Assembly: GCF_016918035.1 (NCBI RefSeq)
Contig: NZ_JAERWK010000012.1
Location: 124,001 to 188,000 of the forward strand
Direction: 5' to 3'
DNA from: Nakamurella leprariae
Lineage (GTDB): Bacteria; Actinomycetota; Actinomycetes; Mycobacteriales; Nakamurellaceae
DNA: 64,000 nt
A program made the position numbers and the translations under genes. This document shows, one piece after another, positions 17,887 to 27,386 of this stretch (the stretch's first letter is position 1; each line of letters starts with the position of its first letter). The notes beneath the pieces were generated by a model. That model did not search any database. It saw nothing but the letters and a program-made list of their open reading frames with translations, and was not told the origin of the DNA.

Positions 17887-19392
17887 GTGTCGAGTTCAGA
17901 CGAGCACTCCGCGCAGACCATCGCCTACCCCGCCGCGGACGTGCTGCCGCGACGCCGGGGGGACGAGCCGCTCATGCCGCACGTGGTGGTGCTCTTCGGC
18001 GCCACCGGTGACCTGGCCCGCCGCAAGCTGCTGCCCGGACTCACCCACCTGGAGCTGTCCGACCTGACCCCGGACATCGAGGTGATCGGGACCTCGCTGG
18101 AGGAGATGGACGACGAGCAGTTCCGGGCCTTCGCCCGGCAGGCGGTCGACGAGTTCAGCCCCCGGCGGGTCAGCGACGACCAGTGGACCGAGTTCGCGCA
18201 GCGCCTGCACTACGTGCCGCAGTCGGCCGGGCCGGAGCCGCTGGCGGCGGCGGTCAAGGAGGCCGAGGAGCGGCTCGGCGACGGTGTGCGCCGCCTGCAC
18301 TACCTGAGCGTCCCGCCCAAGGCGGCGCTCGCGGTGATCCGGATGCTGCGGGACGCCGGGCTGGTCGAACGCTCCCGCGTGGTCATGGAGAAGCCGTTCG
18401 GCACCGACCTGGCCAGCGCCATCGACCTGAACAACAAGGTCCACGAGACCTTCGACGAGTCGCAGATCTTCCGGATCGACCATTTCCTGGGCAAGGAGGC
18501 GGCGCAGAACATCCTGGCGTTCCGCTTCGCCAACGGCCTGTTCGAGCCGATCTGGAACCGCAACTTCATCGACCACATCCAGATCGACATCCCCGAGACC
18601 CTCGGGCTGGACCGGCGGGCCGGGTTCTACGAATCGACCGGCGCCTACAAGGACATGGTGGTCACCCACCTGTTCCAGGTGCTGGCCTTCGTGGCCATGG
18701 AGCCGCCGACCGCGCTGGAACCGCGGGCCATCAGCGAGGAGAAGAACAAGGTCTTCCGCTCGCTGCTGCCCATCGAGCCGCGACACGTGGTGCGCGGCCA
18801 GTACTCCGGGTACCGGCGCGAGGAGGGGGTCAGCCCCGAGTCGGACACCGAGACGTTCATCGCGCTGAAGGCCCGGGTGGACAACTGGCGCTGGGCCGGC
18901 GTGCCGTTCTACCTGCGCACCGGCAAGCGGATGGAGCAGGGCCAGCGCATCATCTCGATCGCGTTCAAGGAGGCCCCGAAGTCGATGTTCGCGCCGAACT
19001 CCGGCGTGGGCACCCAGGGACCGGACCACCTGACGTTCGACCTGGCCGACGAGTCGAAGGTGTCGCTGTCGTTCTACGGCAAGCGGCCCGGCCCGGGCAT
19101 GCGGCTGGAGAAGCTGTCCATGCAGTTCTCCACCCAGGACACCGAGCGGGCCGGCGACGTCCTCGAGGCGTACGAGCGGCTGATCATGGACGCGATGCGC
19201 GGCGACCACACCCTGTTCACCAGCGCCGAGGGCATCGAGAGCCTGTGGCAGCGGTCGCAGCCGCTGCTCGACAATCCGCCGCCGGTGAAGGTCTACTCGC
19301 CCGGCTCCTGGGGGCCGAACGCCATCCACCAGCTCGTCGCGCCGCACGCCTGGCGGCTGCCGTTCGAGCGGGCCTGGCGGCAGTCCCGCTGA
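17887..19392 (+). CDS. zwf: Glucose-6-phosphate 1-dehydrogenase (copy 1)
   Basis: A 501-aa enzyme oxidising glucose 6-phosphate to 6-phosphogluconolactone with NADP+, the entry to the oxidative pentose phosphate pathway. VLFGATGDLARRKLLPGL near residue 39 is the cofactor site; EKPFGTDL holds the conserved Lys; RIDHFLGKEAAQN near 197 holds the catalytic His; PFYLRTGKRM and APGSWGPNA-like (SPGSWGPNAIHQL) segments follow. The start is a GTG. A second, diverged paralogue lies 0.9 kb downstream on the other strand, with a YggS-type gene between. No tal, tkt, opcA or pgl gene is adjacent, unlike the usual actinobacterial tkt-tal-zwf-opcA operon. Confidence 0.94.
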   Translation: MSSSDEHSAQTIAYPAADVLPRRRGDEPLMPHVVVLFGATGDLARRKLLPGLTHLELSDLTPDIEVIGTSLEEMDDEQFRAFARQAVDEFSPRRVSDDQWTEFAQRLHYVPQSAGPEPLAAAVKEAEERLGDGVRRLHYLSVPPKAALAVIRMLRDAGLVERSRVVMEKPFGTDLASAIDLNNKVHETFDESQIFRIDHFLGKEAAQNILAFRFANGLFEPIWNRNFIDHIQIDIPETLGLDRRAGFYESTGAYKDMVVTHLFQVLAFVAMEPPTALEPRAISEEKNKVFRSLLPIEPRHVVRGQYSGYRREEGVSPESDTETFIALKARVDNWRWAGVPFYLRTGKRMEQGQRIISIAFKEAPKSMFAPNSGVGTQGPDHLTFDLADESKVSLSFYGKRPGPGMRLEKLSMQFSTQDTERAGDVLEAYERLIMDAMRGDHTLFTSAEGIESLWQRSQPLLDNPPPVKVYSPGSWGPNAIHQLVAPHAWRLPFERAWRQSR

Positions 19393-19451
19393 TCGTCCGG
19401 TGGTCGTCCGGTGCTCGTCCGGACTGCGGCGACCGGCCGTAGGGTCGTCCG

Positions 19452-20198
19452 GTGACCCTGACTGCGTGCTCGCCCAAATCGGAGGACGACGGGCTCGCCG
19501 TCCGGCTGGCCGGAGTGCGGGCGATGGTCAACCACGCCGCCACTGCGGCCGGCCGGGACCCGGCCGGTGTCCGCGTGCTGCTGGCCACCAAGACGGTGGG
19601 CGCGGACCGGGTGCTGGCCGTGCTCCGCGCCGGCTGGACGCTGATCGGCGAGAACCGGGTCCAGGAGGTGCTGGCCAAGGCACCGGAGCTCGAGGAGGCC
19701 CGGCTCGCCGGAGTGCCGCACGAACTGCACTTCATCGGGCATCTGCAGTCCAACAAGGTGAACCAGGTGCTGCCGCGCCTGACGTGCCTGCAGACGCTGG
19801 ACTCGGCCGAGCTGGCCGACCGGCTGGACCGCCGGCTCGCGGCGCTGGACCGCACGCTGGACGTGATGGTGCAGGTCAACGTGTCGGGCGAGGCCAGCAA
19901 GTCGGGCGTCGACCCCGAGGCGGCCCTGGACCTGGTCGGCGCGGTGGCCGCCCGGTCGCGGTTGCGCGTCACCGGGCTGATGACGATCGGGCTGAACTCG
20001 CCGGACCGCGGCGCGGTCCGGGCCGGGTACGCCCGCCTGGCCCAGCTGCGGGAACAGGTGCTGGCCCAGCGGCTGGCCGGCCCGGGGCCGATTGAGCTGA
20101 GCATGGGGATGAGCGGCGACTACGCGGACGCCATCACCGAGGGCGCCACCATGGTCCGCCTCGGCTCGGCGGTGTTCGGGGCCCGGCCGGCCCGCTGA
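19452..20198 (+). CDS. YggS/PROSC-type pyridoxal-phosphate homeostasis protein
   Basis: A 248-aa single-domain TIM-barrel PLP-binding protein. VLLATKTVG holds the PLP lysine; GENRVQEVLAK, HFIGHLQSNKVNQVL, VMVQVNVSGEASKSGVDPE, LRVTGLMTIG and ELSMGMSGDYADAI follow canonically, ending with VRLGSAVFG. Family members bind PLP without known catalysis and maintain vitamin B6 and amino-acid homeostasis. The usual actinobacterial neighbours (ftsZ, sepF) are absent here, so this may be a second, non-divisome copy. The start is a GTG 59 bp after zwf, so cotranscription is possible. Confidence 0.9.
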   Translation: MTLTACSPKSEDDGLAVRLAGVRAMVNHAATAAGRDPAGVRVLLATKTVGADRVLAVLRAGWTLIGENRVQEVLAKAPELEEARLAGVPHELHFIGHLQSNKVNQVLPRLTCLQTLDSAELADRLDRRLAALDRTLDVMVQVNVSGEASKSGVDPEAALDLVGAVAARSRLRVTGLMTIGLNSPDRGAVRAGYARLAQLREQVLAQRLAGPGPIELSMGMSGDYADAITEGATMVRLGSAVFGARPAR

Positions 20199-20242
20199 CG
20201 CGGGGGTGTCGTGGCGGGCCGACCGGGAGCCGGACCATCGCC

Positions 20243-20298
20243 GGCAGATGGTCACGGGCAGATGGTCACCGGCAGATGCTCACCGGCGGACGGTCACT
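20243..20298. repeat. 14-bp tandem repeat between convergent genes
   Basis: GGCAGATGGTCACC occurs at 20243, 20257 and 20271 with one or no mismatches; a degenerate fourth copy starts at 20285 and runs into the last codons of the minus-strand zwf copy. It fills most of the gap between the YggS-type gene and zwf copy 2. Confidence 0.8.
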
Positions 20299-21742
20299 GG
20301 CCGACGAGCCAGGTGTCCGGGGCGATCAGGTCCGCGGCGGCCTGCGGACCCCAGGACCCGGGCGCGTACGGCTGGATGGCCGGCGGCGCCTGCAGCACCG
20401 GTTCGACCACGGCCCAGGCGGCGGCCAGCCCGTCGGACCGGGTGAACAGGCTGCGGTCGCCCTGCAGCACGTCGTTGATCAGCCGGGCGTACGGCTCGAG
20501 CGCGTCCCCACCCTCGACCTCGGCCAACTGGATGGCCGCGGTGCTGGTGGTCAGCTCGAGCCCGGTGCCCGGCTCCTTGATGACCAGCGACAGGTCGATC
20601 CCGCCCTTGCCCTTGAGGTCGAAGGTCAGCACGCCGTGGTCGGCCGGCACGTCGAACGGCGTCCGCTCCGGCTCCCGCAGCAGCAGGCTGACCTGCTGGG
20701 CGCCACCGGCCAGGCGCTTGCCGGTGCGCAGGTAGAACGGCACCCCGCGCCAGCGATCGTTGTCGATCCACAGCCGGCAGGCGGCGAAGGTGTCCTGGTC
20801 CGAGCCGGGGTCGATGCCCTCGACGTCCCGGTACCCGTCGAACTGACCGAACACCACCTCGGCCGGGTCCAGCGGCCGGAACTGGCTGATCACCGCCTCG
20901 CGGGCCGATTGCAGGTCGTCGGCGGACAGGCTGGCCGGGGTGTCCATGGCCACCTCGGCCGCGACCTGCAGCAGATGGGTGACGATCATGTCCAGGAAGG
21001 CGCCGGTGGCGTCGTAGAACTTGGCCCGATCGGCGATGTCCAGGGTCTCCGGCACGTCGATCTGCACGGCCCGGACGTGCGTGCTGCTCCATGCGTCACC
21101 GATGAGCGAGTTGGCGAACCGCAACACGTGCAGGTTCTGCGTCGCCTCCTTGCCCAGGAAGTGGTCGATCCGGAACACCTGGGACTCGTCGAGCACCTCG
21201 TGCACGGTGTCGTTCAGCGTGCGGAAGGTCTCCGGGGAGACACCGAACGGTTTCTCGTAGACCACCCGGGCGCCCTTGGCCAGCCCGTGCTGGCCCAGCG
21301 CCCGGGTGTTCTCGGCGAACGCCACCGGCGGCACCGCGAAGTAGTGGATCATCTGGGCGCGGTCGCCGCCCTCCTGCTCACGCGCCTCGGCCAGCACGTC
21401 GAGCAGGCTGCCCGGATCGTCGGAGTCGAAGCCGCCGCCGGCGAACCGCAGCCGGGACGAGAAGTCCGCCCAGGCCGCCGCGTTCTCGGCCGCCTCCGGG
21501 TCGGCGCCGAACTCGCTGAGCACGTCGTGCACGTGCCCCTTGAAGTCCTCGTGGCTGACGTCGCCGCGGCCGTTGCCGACCAGCAGGTAGTTCTCCGGCA
21601 GCAGCCCCTGCTGGGCCAGCGAGAAGAACGCCGGCAGCACCATCCGCTTGGCCAGGTCGCCGGTCGCGCCGAACAGCACGAACACGGTGGGAGGCTCGCT
21701 CCGGTGGCCGGACTGCTGTGCCGATCCGCCTGCACTGGTCAT
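20294..21742 (-). CDS. zwf: Glucose-6-phosphate 1-dehydrogenase (copy 2)
   Basis: A 482-aa paralogue of the enzyme at 17887-19392. The ATG at 21742 (MTSAGGSAQQ) has an AGGGG ribosome site about 8 bases away; an upstream GTG-type extension reaches 21793. Motifs are FVLFGATGDLAKRMVLPAFF, YEKPFGV, RIDHFLGKEATQN with the catalytic His, PFYLRTGKRLAGG and APGSWGPQAAADLI. Both copies therefore look catalytically intact but diverged clearly through the middle. They could differ in NAD/NADP preference or in regulation. It is convergent with the YggS-type gene. Confidence 0.93.
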   Translation of the reverse strand: MTSAGGSAQQSGHRSEPPTVFVLFGATGDLAKRMVLPAFFSLAQQGLLPENYLLVGNGRGDVSHEDFKGHVHDVLSEFGADPEAAENAAAWADFSSRLRFAGGGFDSDDPGSLLDVLAEAREQEGGDRAQMIHYFAVPPVAFAENTRALGQHGLAKGARVVYEKPFGVSPETFRTLNDTVHEVLDESQVFRIDHFLGKEATQNLHVLRFANSLIGDAWSSTHVRAVQIDVPETLDIADRAKFYDATGAFLDMIVTHLLQVAAEVAMDTPASLSADDLQSAREAVISQFRPLDPAEVVFGQFDGYRDVEGIDPGSDQDTFAACRLWIDNDRWRGVPFYLRTGKRLAGGAQQVSLLLREPERTPFDVPADHGVLTFDLKGKGGIDLSLVIKEPGTGLELTTSTAAIQLAEVEGGDALEPYARLINDVLQGDRSLFTRSDGLAAAWAVVEPVLQAPPAIQPYAPGSWGPQAAADLIAPDTWLVGQ

Positions 21743-21863
21743 CTGTTCCACCCCTTGTCCGTCGTGGCCGATCACCCGGTCACGGTCCGTCACCCCGGCG
21801 GAAGCCTACGTGTCCGGCGTTGATCGTTCCCGTCGGCCGCAGGGGTGAGTACTGTCCGCACGC

Positions 21864-22430
21864 ATGGCCTACCCCGACGCCCTGCTGTCGCGGGGCGAGC
21901 GCGTCGTGGTGCACAAGCACCCGTCGTGGAAGGTGCTCATCGCGCCGGCGGTCTGGTTCGTGGTGATCATTGCGGCCGCGTTCACCGGCGCGGCGCTGAT
22001 GCGGCGCTGGGAGGATCACGTCATCGGCTGGTGGATCACCGCGGCCGTGGCCGTGGTGCTGCTGGTCCTGCTGGTGCTGGTGCCGTTCCTGCGTTGGCGG
22101 ACCGAGCACTTCGTGATCACCAACCACCACATCTTCTTCCGCACCGGGATCCTGAACCGGACCGAGCACCGCATCCCGCTCATCCACGTGCAGAACATGC
22201 AGACCGACGTGACGTTCCTGGGCCGGCTGCTCGGCTACGGCACGCTCATCGTCGAGTCCGCCGCCGACCAGCCGCTGACGTTCCGCAACGTCGCGTCGCT
22301 GCCCACGGTGCAGCACACGCTCAACCAGCTGATCATGGACGACCGCGACCGGTACCGCGGCGGCGGACCCGGCCCGGCGCCGGCCGGTCCGATCCCGGCG
22401 ACGCCGCCGCTGCCGCCGGCACACGGCTGA
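21864..22430 (+). CDS. PH-domain (bPH2) membrane protein
   Basis: A 188-aa protein. VVVHKHPSWKVLIAPAVWF leads into two transmembrane segments (residues about 25-45 and 55-75: VWFVVIIAAAFTGAALM and WWITAAVAVVLLVLLVLVPF). A bacterial PH-like domain follows (RTEHFVITNHHIFFRTGI, RIPLIHVQNMQTDVTFLGRL, FRNVASLPTVQHTL). A Pro-rich tail ends the protein. Function is unknown. A gene of this type lies next to purK/GtrA/birA in mycobacteria (Rv3278c, recalled), supporting orthology by position. Confidence 0.85.
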   Translation: MAYPDALLSRGERVVVHKHPSWKVLIAPAVWFVVIIAAAFTGAALMRRWEDHVIGWWITAAVAVVLLVLLVLVPFLRWRTEHFVITNHHIFFRTGILNRTEHRIPLIHVQNMQTDVTFLGRLLGYGTLIVESAADQPLTFRNVASLPTVQHTLNQLIMDDRDRYRGGGPGPAPAGPIPATPPLPPAHG

Positions 22431-22482
22431 TCCCCGGACCAGGACCAGGTCCGTGATCCGGGCCCGGTCGTAGGGTGACCGC

Positions 22483-23262
22483 GTGACGACGGTGCTGCTG
22501 GTGGAGGACGACCCGGCGATCGCCGTCCCGCTGTCGCGGGTGCTGACCCGTGAGGGCTACCGGGTGGCGCACGCCGCGAGCGGTGGCGCCGCGGTCGAGG
22601 TGTTCACCGGCGGTCGCGGCCCGGGCGGCGCCGACGCGATCGACGTGGACGTGGTCATCCTCGACCTGGGCCTGCCGGACGTCGACGGCCTGGAAGTGTG
22701 CCGGCGCATCCGGGCCGCGGCCGCCCAGGTCCCGGTGCTCATGCTCACCGCGCGGACCGACGAGGCCGATCTGATCGTGGGACTGGACGCCGGCGCCGAC
22801 GACTACGTCGGCAAACCGTTCCGGATGGCCGAGCTGCTCGCGCGGATCCGGGCGCTGCTGCGGCGGCGCACCCCCGCCCTGCTCGAGGTCTCCGGGGTCC
22901 GGATGGAGACCGCAGCCCGGCGGGTCGAGGTGGACGGGGCCGAGATCACGCTGGCCAACAAGGAGTTCGAACTGCTCCGGGTGATGATGAGCCGGGCCGG
23001 CCAGGTGGTGACCCGCGAGGAGATCCTGGCCGAGGTCTGGAACGACCCCGGGATGAAGAGCACCAAGACGCTGGACATGCACATGTCCTGGCTGCGGCGG
23101 AAGCTGGCCGGCGCGACCGCCGGCGAGGCCGGGGACGGCGGGACCGAGCCGACCCGCATCTCCACCGTGCGCGGCATCGGGTTCCGCTTCGAGGTGTGGA
23201 CGCCGGACGGGGCCGACCGCGCCGGCAGCACCGGGGCCGGCGGCGACCCGGGCGGGAGCTGA
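22483..23262 (+). CDS. Two-component response regulator, OmpR/PhoB family
   Basis: A 259-aa regulator from a GTG start. The receiver domain (residues about 2-125) has acidic VEDD near residue 8, the phosphoacceptor Asp in VVILDLGLPDVDG and the Lys in DDYVGKPF. The winged-helix DNA-binding domain covers about 135-240 (ITLANKEFELLRVMMSRAGQ, SWLRRKLAG, STVRGIGFRFE). The linker between the last two helices is enlarged by a Gly/Glu-rich stretch. The next gene starts 4 bases after its stop, so it forms an operon with its histidine kinase. Confidence 0.93.
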   Translation: MTTVLLVEDDPAIAVPLSRVLTREGYRVAHAASGGAAVEVFTGGRGPGGADAIDVDVVILDLGLPDVDGLEVCRRIRAAAAQVPVLMLTARTDEADLIVGLDAGADDYVGKPFRMAELLARIRALLRRRTPALLEVSGVRMETAARRVEVDGAEITLANKEFELLRVMMSRAGQVVTREEILAEVWNDPGMKSTKTLDMHMSWLRRKLAGATAGEAGDGGTEPTRISTVRGIGFRFEVWTPDGADRAGSTGAGGDPGGS

Positions 23263-23265
23263 CGG

Positions 23266-24762
23266 GTGCGCCGCCGGGTGCTGCTGTCGACCCTCCTGGC
23301 CATCGCCGCGACGGTGCTCACCCTGGGGGTCCCGCTGGGGTTCGTCTCCTGGCGGGTGGTGGACGACCTGCTGCACCGCGACCTGTCCGGCCGGCTCGCC
23401 GCCGTCAACAACCTGATCCTCGACCAGGTCGCCGGCGACACCGGCGCCGGCGGGGCGGACCCGGTCGAGCTGGATGTCCGCCGGCTCGAGGCCCAGGTGC
23501 CCTCCGGTGGGCGGCTGGACATCCGGATGGCCGGCCGCATCGACCAGTCGGTGGGCCCGCCGCTGGACGGCCAGGTGGTGAGCGAGCAGCTGGTGATGAG
23601 CGGCGGCGGCCTGCTGCGGCTGTCGGTGCCGGAGTCCGCGCTGCGGTCCGACCAGATCACCGTGCTGGCCCTGGTCGTCGCAGCGATCGGCCTGTCCGGC
23701 GTGGTCGGGACCGGGGTGGCGTTGCTCACCGCCCGCCGCCTGGTCACGCCGCTCACCGAGCTGGCCGGGCGGGCCGCTCGGCTCGGCGCCGGGGACTTCC
23801 GCACGTCCGGCCGGCGGTACCAGATCGGGGAACTGGACCGGGTGGCCGAGGTGCTCGACCAGGCCGCTGCCGACATCGCGGCCCTCATCGGTCGGGAGCG
23901 GGACCTGGCCGGCGACATCTCCCACCAGCTGCGCACCAGGCTGACCGGCATCCGGCTGCGGCTGGAGGAGCTGTCCATGCACCCCGACCCGGAGGTGGTG
24001 CAGGAGGTGCAGGCCGCCCTGGACCAGACCGACCACCTGGTCACCGTGGTCGACGACCTGCTGGCCGGCGCTCGCTCGCAACGGGCCGGCGGCGCTCACG
24101 AGGTGGTGCTCGACGACCTGCTCGCCGAGGTGCGACGGGACTGGCGGGAACGGCTGGCCGAGGTCGGGCGCCGGCTGGAGGTGGTCGACGCGCCCGCCGT
24201 GCGGGTGCACGCCACCGCGGTGCGGCTCCGCGAGGCGCTGGGCGTGCTCATCGACAACGCGCTGCAGCACGGGCAGGGCCGGGTCACCGTGCAGATGCGC
24301 TCACCGGGCCGCGCCGGGCCCACCTCCGGGATGGTCGTGCTCGAGGTGACCGACGAGGGGTCGGGGGTGGCCGACGGACTCGTCGGGCACGTCTTCGACC
24401 GCGGGGTGTCCACCGCGTCCTCGACCGGCATCGGACTCGGGCTGGCCCGCGCGTTCCTCGAGGCGGACGGCGGCCGGCTGGAGTTGACCCGGGCGCGGCC
24501 GCCGGTGTTCGCGGTGTTCCTGCCGCCGTGGGAGCCGACGGCCGTCGGCGAGCGCGACCAGGACGATGCGGCCGATGTGGACGACATGGCCGGGGGAGCC
24601 GGCCGGCCGTCCCGCCGTCAGGACCCGGACGCGGGCGGCAGCGGCTCGCGCACCGGTGCCAGCGGGGCGGTCGTCACTGACGCGACCGGGGAGGTCGGCG
24701 CATCGGGATCGTCGAACTCGTCGTACTCCTCGAGCTCGTCCGGGAAGACGAACCGGCGGTAG
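23266..24762 (+). CDS. Sensor histidine kinase
   Basis: A 498-aa membrane kinase translated just after the response regulator. TM1 is about residues 4-30 (VLLSTLLAIAATVLTLG), TM2 about 130-150 (LALVVAAIGLSGVVGTGVAL), with an extracytoplasmic sensor of about 100 aa between, then HAMP-like residues. The H-box is AGDISHQLRTRLTGI, where Arg replaces the usual Pro of HxLRTPL. The N-box is VLIDNALQHG, G1 is DEGSGVADG and G2 is GIGLGLARAF. The final 50 or so residues are acidic and Ser-rich ([13 protein letters not shown]) and overlap the gtrA-type gene on the other strand by 145 bp. The signal is unknown. Confidence 0.9.
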   Translation: MRRRVLLSTLLAIAATVLTLGVPLGFVSWRVVDDLLHRDLSGRLAAVNNLILDQVAGDTGAGGADPVELDVRRLEAQVPSGGRLDIRMAGRIDQSVGPPLDGQVVSEQLVMSGGGLLRLSVPESALRSDQITVLALVVAAIGLSGVVGTGVALLTARRLVTPLTELAGRAARLGAGDFRTSGRRYQIGELDRVAEVLDQAAADIAALIGRERDLAGDISHQLRTRLTGIRLRLEELSMHPDPEVVQEVQAALDQTDHLVTVVDDLLAGARSQRAGGAHEVVLDDLLAEVRRDWRERLAEVGRRLEVVDAPAVRVHATAVRLREALGVLIDNALQHGQGRVTVQMRSPGRAGPTSGMVVLEVTDEGSGVADGLVGHVFDRGVSTASSTGIGLGLARAFLEADGGRLELTRARPPVFAVFLPPWEPTAVGERDQDDAADVDDMAGGAGRPSRRQDPDAGGSGSRTGASGAVVTDATGEVGASGSSNSSYSSSSSGKTNRR

Positions 24763-25217
24763 GCCCAGTACCGGAACATCATCCCGATGACCGTGCCGAT
24801 CAGGTTGGCCGCCACGAAGTCGGCGATGGTCACCGCGAACTGGCTGTGGTGCTCGGTGGTGAAGCCCAGGACGTACCGCGACACGGCCAGCGGGATCAGG
24901 TTCAGGCCGAGCGCCAGCGCGTTGACCACGAAGAAGAGCATCGCCTCGTGGTGCCGCTCGCGGCCGCCCCGGTGGTTGAAGGACCACTCGCGGTTGGCGA
25001 TGTAACTGAAGATGGTCGAGACCAGGATCGAGATGATCTTCGCGGTGATGACCTTCTCGGCCAGCACGGTGTGCGACAGCACGGTGAAGATGGCGGTGTC
25101 GATGCACCATGCCGTGCCACCGACCACCAGGAACTTGGCCATCTCCCGGTACTTCGGTGGCAGAACATCCTTGACCCGGTCGATGACTCCCACGAGGGCG
25201 GAGTCTACGGCTGTCAC
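24618..25217 (-). CDS. GtrA-family membrane protein
   Basis: About 199 aa from the GTG at 25217; a TTG at 25295 would add 26 poorly conserved residues. [20 protein letters not shown] begins the GtrA domain, with four transmembrane segments ([71 protein letters not shown]). GtrA proteins are thought to move polyprenyl-phosphate-linked sugars across the membrane for glycan modification. An acidic tail overlaps the 3' end of the histidine kinase gene. The position beside purK matches mycobacterial Rv3277 (recalled). Confidence 0.87.
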   Translation of the reverse strand: MTAVDSALVGVIDRVKDVLPPKYREMAKFLVVGGTAWCIDTAIFTVLSHTVLAEKVITAKIISILVSTIFSYIANREWSFNHRGGRERHHEAMLFFVVNALALGLNLIPLAVSRYVLGFTTEHHSQFAVTIADFVAANLIGTVIGMMFRYWAYRRFVFPDELEEYDEFDDPDAPTSPVASVTTAPLAPVREPLPPASGS

Positions 25218-25396
25218 CTGGGCATCCGGGCTGGACGAGGCCTCCGGGAGCCCGGTGCGCCGCACACTGAGACGTTTCGCACCGCGAATGGTCAAGGTCC
25301 GGTCAAGTCGGACTCAACGCGCTGTCAACTCGGCCCCGGTCCGGGGGGATGCCGGTCGATCGGGGCCGGCGGTCAGCACAACTACGCTGTCCGGTC

Positions 25397-26719
25397 GTGG
25401 ACGAACGGACGCAGCTGCCGCGGGTCGGCATGGTCGGTGGTGGACAGCTGGCGCGGATGACGCACCAGGCGGCGATCGCCCTGGGGCAGTCGGTCCGGAT
25501 CCTGGCCACCTCGCCGGACGACTCGGCCGCGTTGGTCGCGCCGGACGTGACGATCGGCTCGCACCTGGACCGGGATGCGCTGCTGGCCTTCGCGCGCGGC
25601 TGCGACGTCGTCACCTTCGACCACGAGCACGTCCCCGGGGAACATCTCGAGGCCCTGGCTGCGGCCGGCCACACCGTCGCGCCCGGCGCGGCGGCCCTGC
25701 GGTACGCCCAGGACAAGGCAGCCATGCGGACCCGGCTGGCCGAGCTGGGCCTGCCGGTGCCGGCTTTCGCCGTCGTCCCGGTGGCAGGCCGGGACGCGGC
25801 GGCGGTGACCGCCGACATCGAGACCTTCGCCCACGGACAGGACCGGCGCGGTGGGCGGGACTGGCCGGTGGTGGCCAAGTCCGCCCGCGGCGGCTACGAC
25901 GGCCGCGGCGTCTTCGTGCTGCGGTCGTCGGACGACGCGGCCGAGCTGGCCGCCCAGCTGAGCGCGACCCCGGACCCGGCCGAGCTGGTGCTGGAGCCGT
26001 TCGTCCCCATGGCCCGCGAGCTGGCCGCCGTGGTCGCCCGTTCACCGTTCGGGCAGGCGGCGGCCTGGCCGGTGGTGCAGACCGTGCAGGACGACGGCAT
26101 CTGCGTCGAGGTCATCGCCCCTGCTCCGGAGCTGCCCGAGGACCGGGCCGCGGCCGCCACCCGGTTGGCCCTGCGCATCGCCGACGCCCTCGGCGTGGTC
26201 GGGGTGCTGGCCGTGGAGCTGTTCGAGGTGGCACCGGGCCCGGACGCGCCGGACGGCATCCTGGTCAACGAGCTGGCCATGCGGCCGCACAACTCGGCGC
26301 ACTGGAGCATGGACGGCGCCGTCACCGGGCAGTTCGAGCAGCACCTGCGCGCCGTCCTGGACTACCCGCTGGGCCGCACCGATGCGCTGGCGCCGTGGAC
26401 GGTGATGGGCAACGTGCTGGGCGGTCCGGCCGACGGGCTGGGTGCTGCGGTCGGCATCGACGAGCGACTGCACCACCTGTCGGCCCGCTTCCCGCAGGTC
26501 AAGGTGCACCTGTACGGCAAGACGCCCCGGCCCGGGCGCAAACTCGGGCACGTGAACGTGCTCGGCTCCGACCTGGCCGAGCTGCGGCGGACCGCCCAGT
26601 TGGCCGCCGCCTACCTCGGTTCGGGCCAGTGGCCGGACGGCTGGGACCCGCACACCGCCGATGCGGCGTCCCCCGGCGGTCCGGGAGGCCCTGGTCCCGC
26701 CGCTACCCTGCCCCGGTGA
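25397..26719 (+). CDS. purK: 5-(carboxyamino)imidazole ribonucleotide synthase
   Basis: A 440-aa ATP-grasp enzyme that carboxylates aminoimidazole ribonucleotide with bicarbonate and ATP in purine biosynthesis. The GTG at 25397 starts [20 protein letters not shown], with the nucleotide-fold GGGQLARM just inside. Further motifs are [57 protein letters not shown] and [14 protein letters not shown]. Its TGA overlaps the purE GTG (GTGA), showing translational coupling. Confidence 0.95.
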   Translation: MDERTQLPRVGMVGGGQLARMTHQAAIALGQSVRILATSPDDSAALVAPDVTIGSHLDRDALLAFARGCDVVTFDHEHVPGEHLEALAAAGHTVAPGAAALRYAQDKAAMRTRLAELGLPVPAFAVVPVAGRDAAAVTADIETFAHGQDRRGGRDWPVVAKSARGGYDGRGVFVLRSSDDAAELAAQLSATPDPAELVLEPFVPMARELAAVVARSPFGQAAAWPVVQTVQDDGICVEVIAPAPELPEDRAAAATRLALRIADALGVVGVLAVELFEVAPGPDAPDGILVNELAMRPHNSAHWSMDGAVTGQFEQHLRAVLDYPLGRTDALAPWTVMGNVLGGPADGLGAAVGIDERLHHLSARFPQVKVHLYGKTPRPGRKLGHVNVLGSDLAELRRTAQLAAAYLGSGQWPDGWDPHTADAASPGGPGGPGPAATLPR

Positions 26720-27288
26720 CCAATGCCGAGCAGTCCACCGACGGGGCCCGGACCCGGGTCGTCGACCCGCTGGTCGGAGTGATCATGGGCAGCGACTCGG
26801 ACTGGCCGGTGATGCAGGCCGCGGCGGCGGTGCTCACCGAGTTCGACGTGCCGTTCGAGGCCGGGGTCTACTCCGCCCACCGGACGCCGCAGCGGATGCT
26901 CGACTGGGCCGGCTCAGCCGCGGACCGCGGGCTGCGGGTGGTCATCGCCGGCGCCGGCGGCGCGGCCCACCTGCCCGGCATGGTCGCCTCGGCCACCGTG
27001 CTGCCGGTGATCGGGGTGCCGGTGCCGCTCAGGACGCTGGACGGCATGGACTCGCTGCTGTCGATCGTGCAGATGCCGGCCGGGATCCCGGTGGCCACGG
27101 TGTCCATCGGGGGCGCGCACAACGCCGGGCTGCTGGCCGTGCGGATGCTGGCCGGCGACACCGGCCCGCTGGGCCGACGGCTGCGCGCCGACCTGGCCCG
27201 GTACGCCGACGGCCTGCAGCGGCTGGTGCTGGACAAGCACGAGGCGCTGCAGCAGCGGGTGGCCGAGGTGATGGACCCGCCGGGCTGA
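26716..27288 (+). CDS. purE: 5-(carboxyamino)imidazole ribonucleotide mutase
   Basis: A 190-aa class I PurE that moves the carboxyl group of N5-CAIR to give CAIR, directly after Pur[15 protein letters not shown] near residue 20, [13 protein letters not shown] (catalytic His), [14 protein letters not shown] and [17 protein letters not shown] are the family signatures. The GTG start overlaps the purK stop by 4 bases. Confidence 0.95.
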   Translation: MTNAEQSTDGARTRVVDPLVGVIMGSDSDWPVMQAAAAVLTEFDVPFEAGVYSAHRTPQRMLDWAGSAADRGLRVVIAGAGGAAHLPGMVASATVLPVIGVPVPLRTLDGMDSLLSIVQMPAGIPVATVSIGGAHNAGLLAVRMLAGDTGPLGRRLRADLARYADGLQRLVLDKHEALQQRVAEVMDPPG

Positions 27289-27386
27289 CCTGCGGACCAC
27301 CTCGCCTGCACCCGGGGCTACCCGGCAGTAACCTGCCGGTGGGTCATCCACGACTCGGGTGGGTGCGGCGGCTGCGGAGGTGTTCG

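Noticed and set aside
24618-25295. TTG start at 25295 for the GtrA gene
   Set aside because: The added 26 residues are not conserved-looking and no ribosome site is convincing; GTG 25217 is preferred but not certain.
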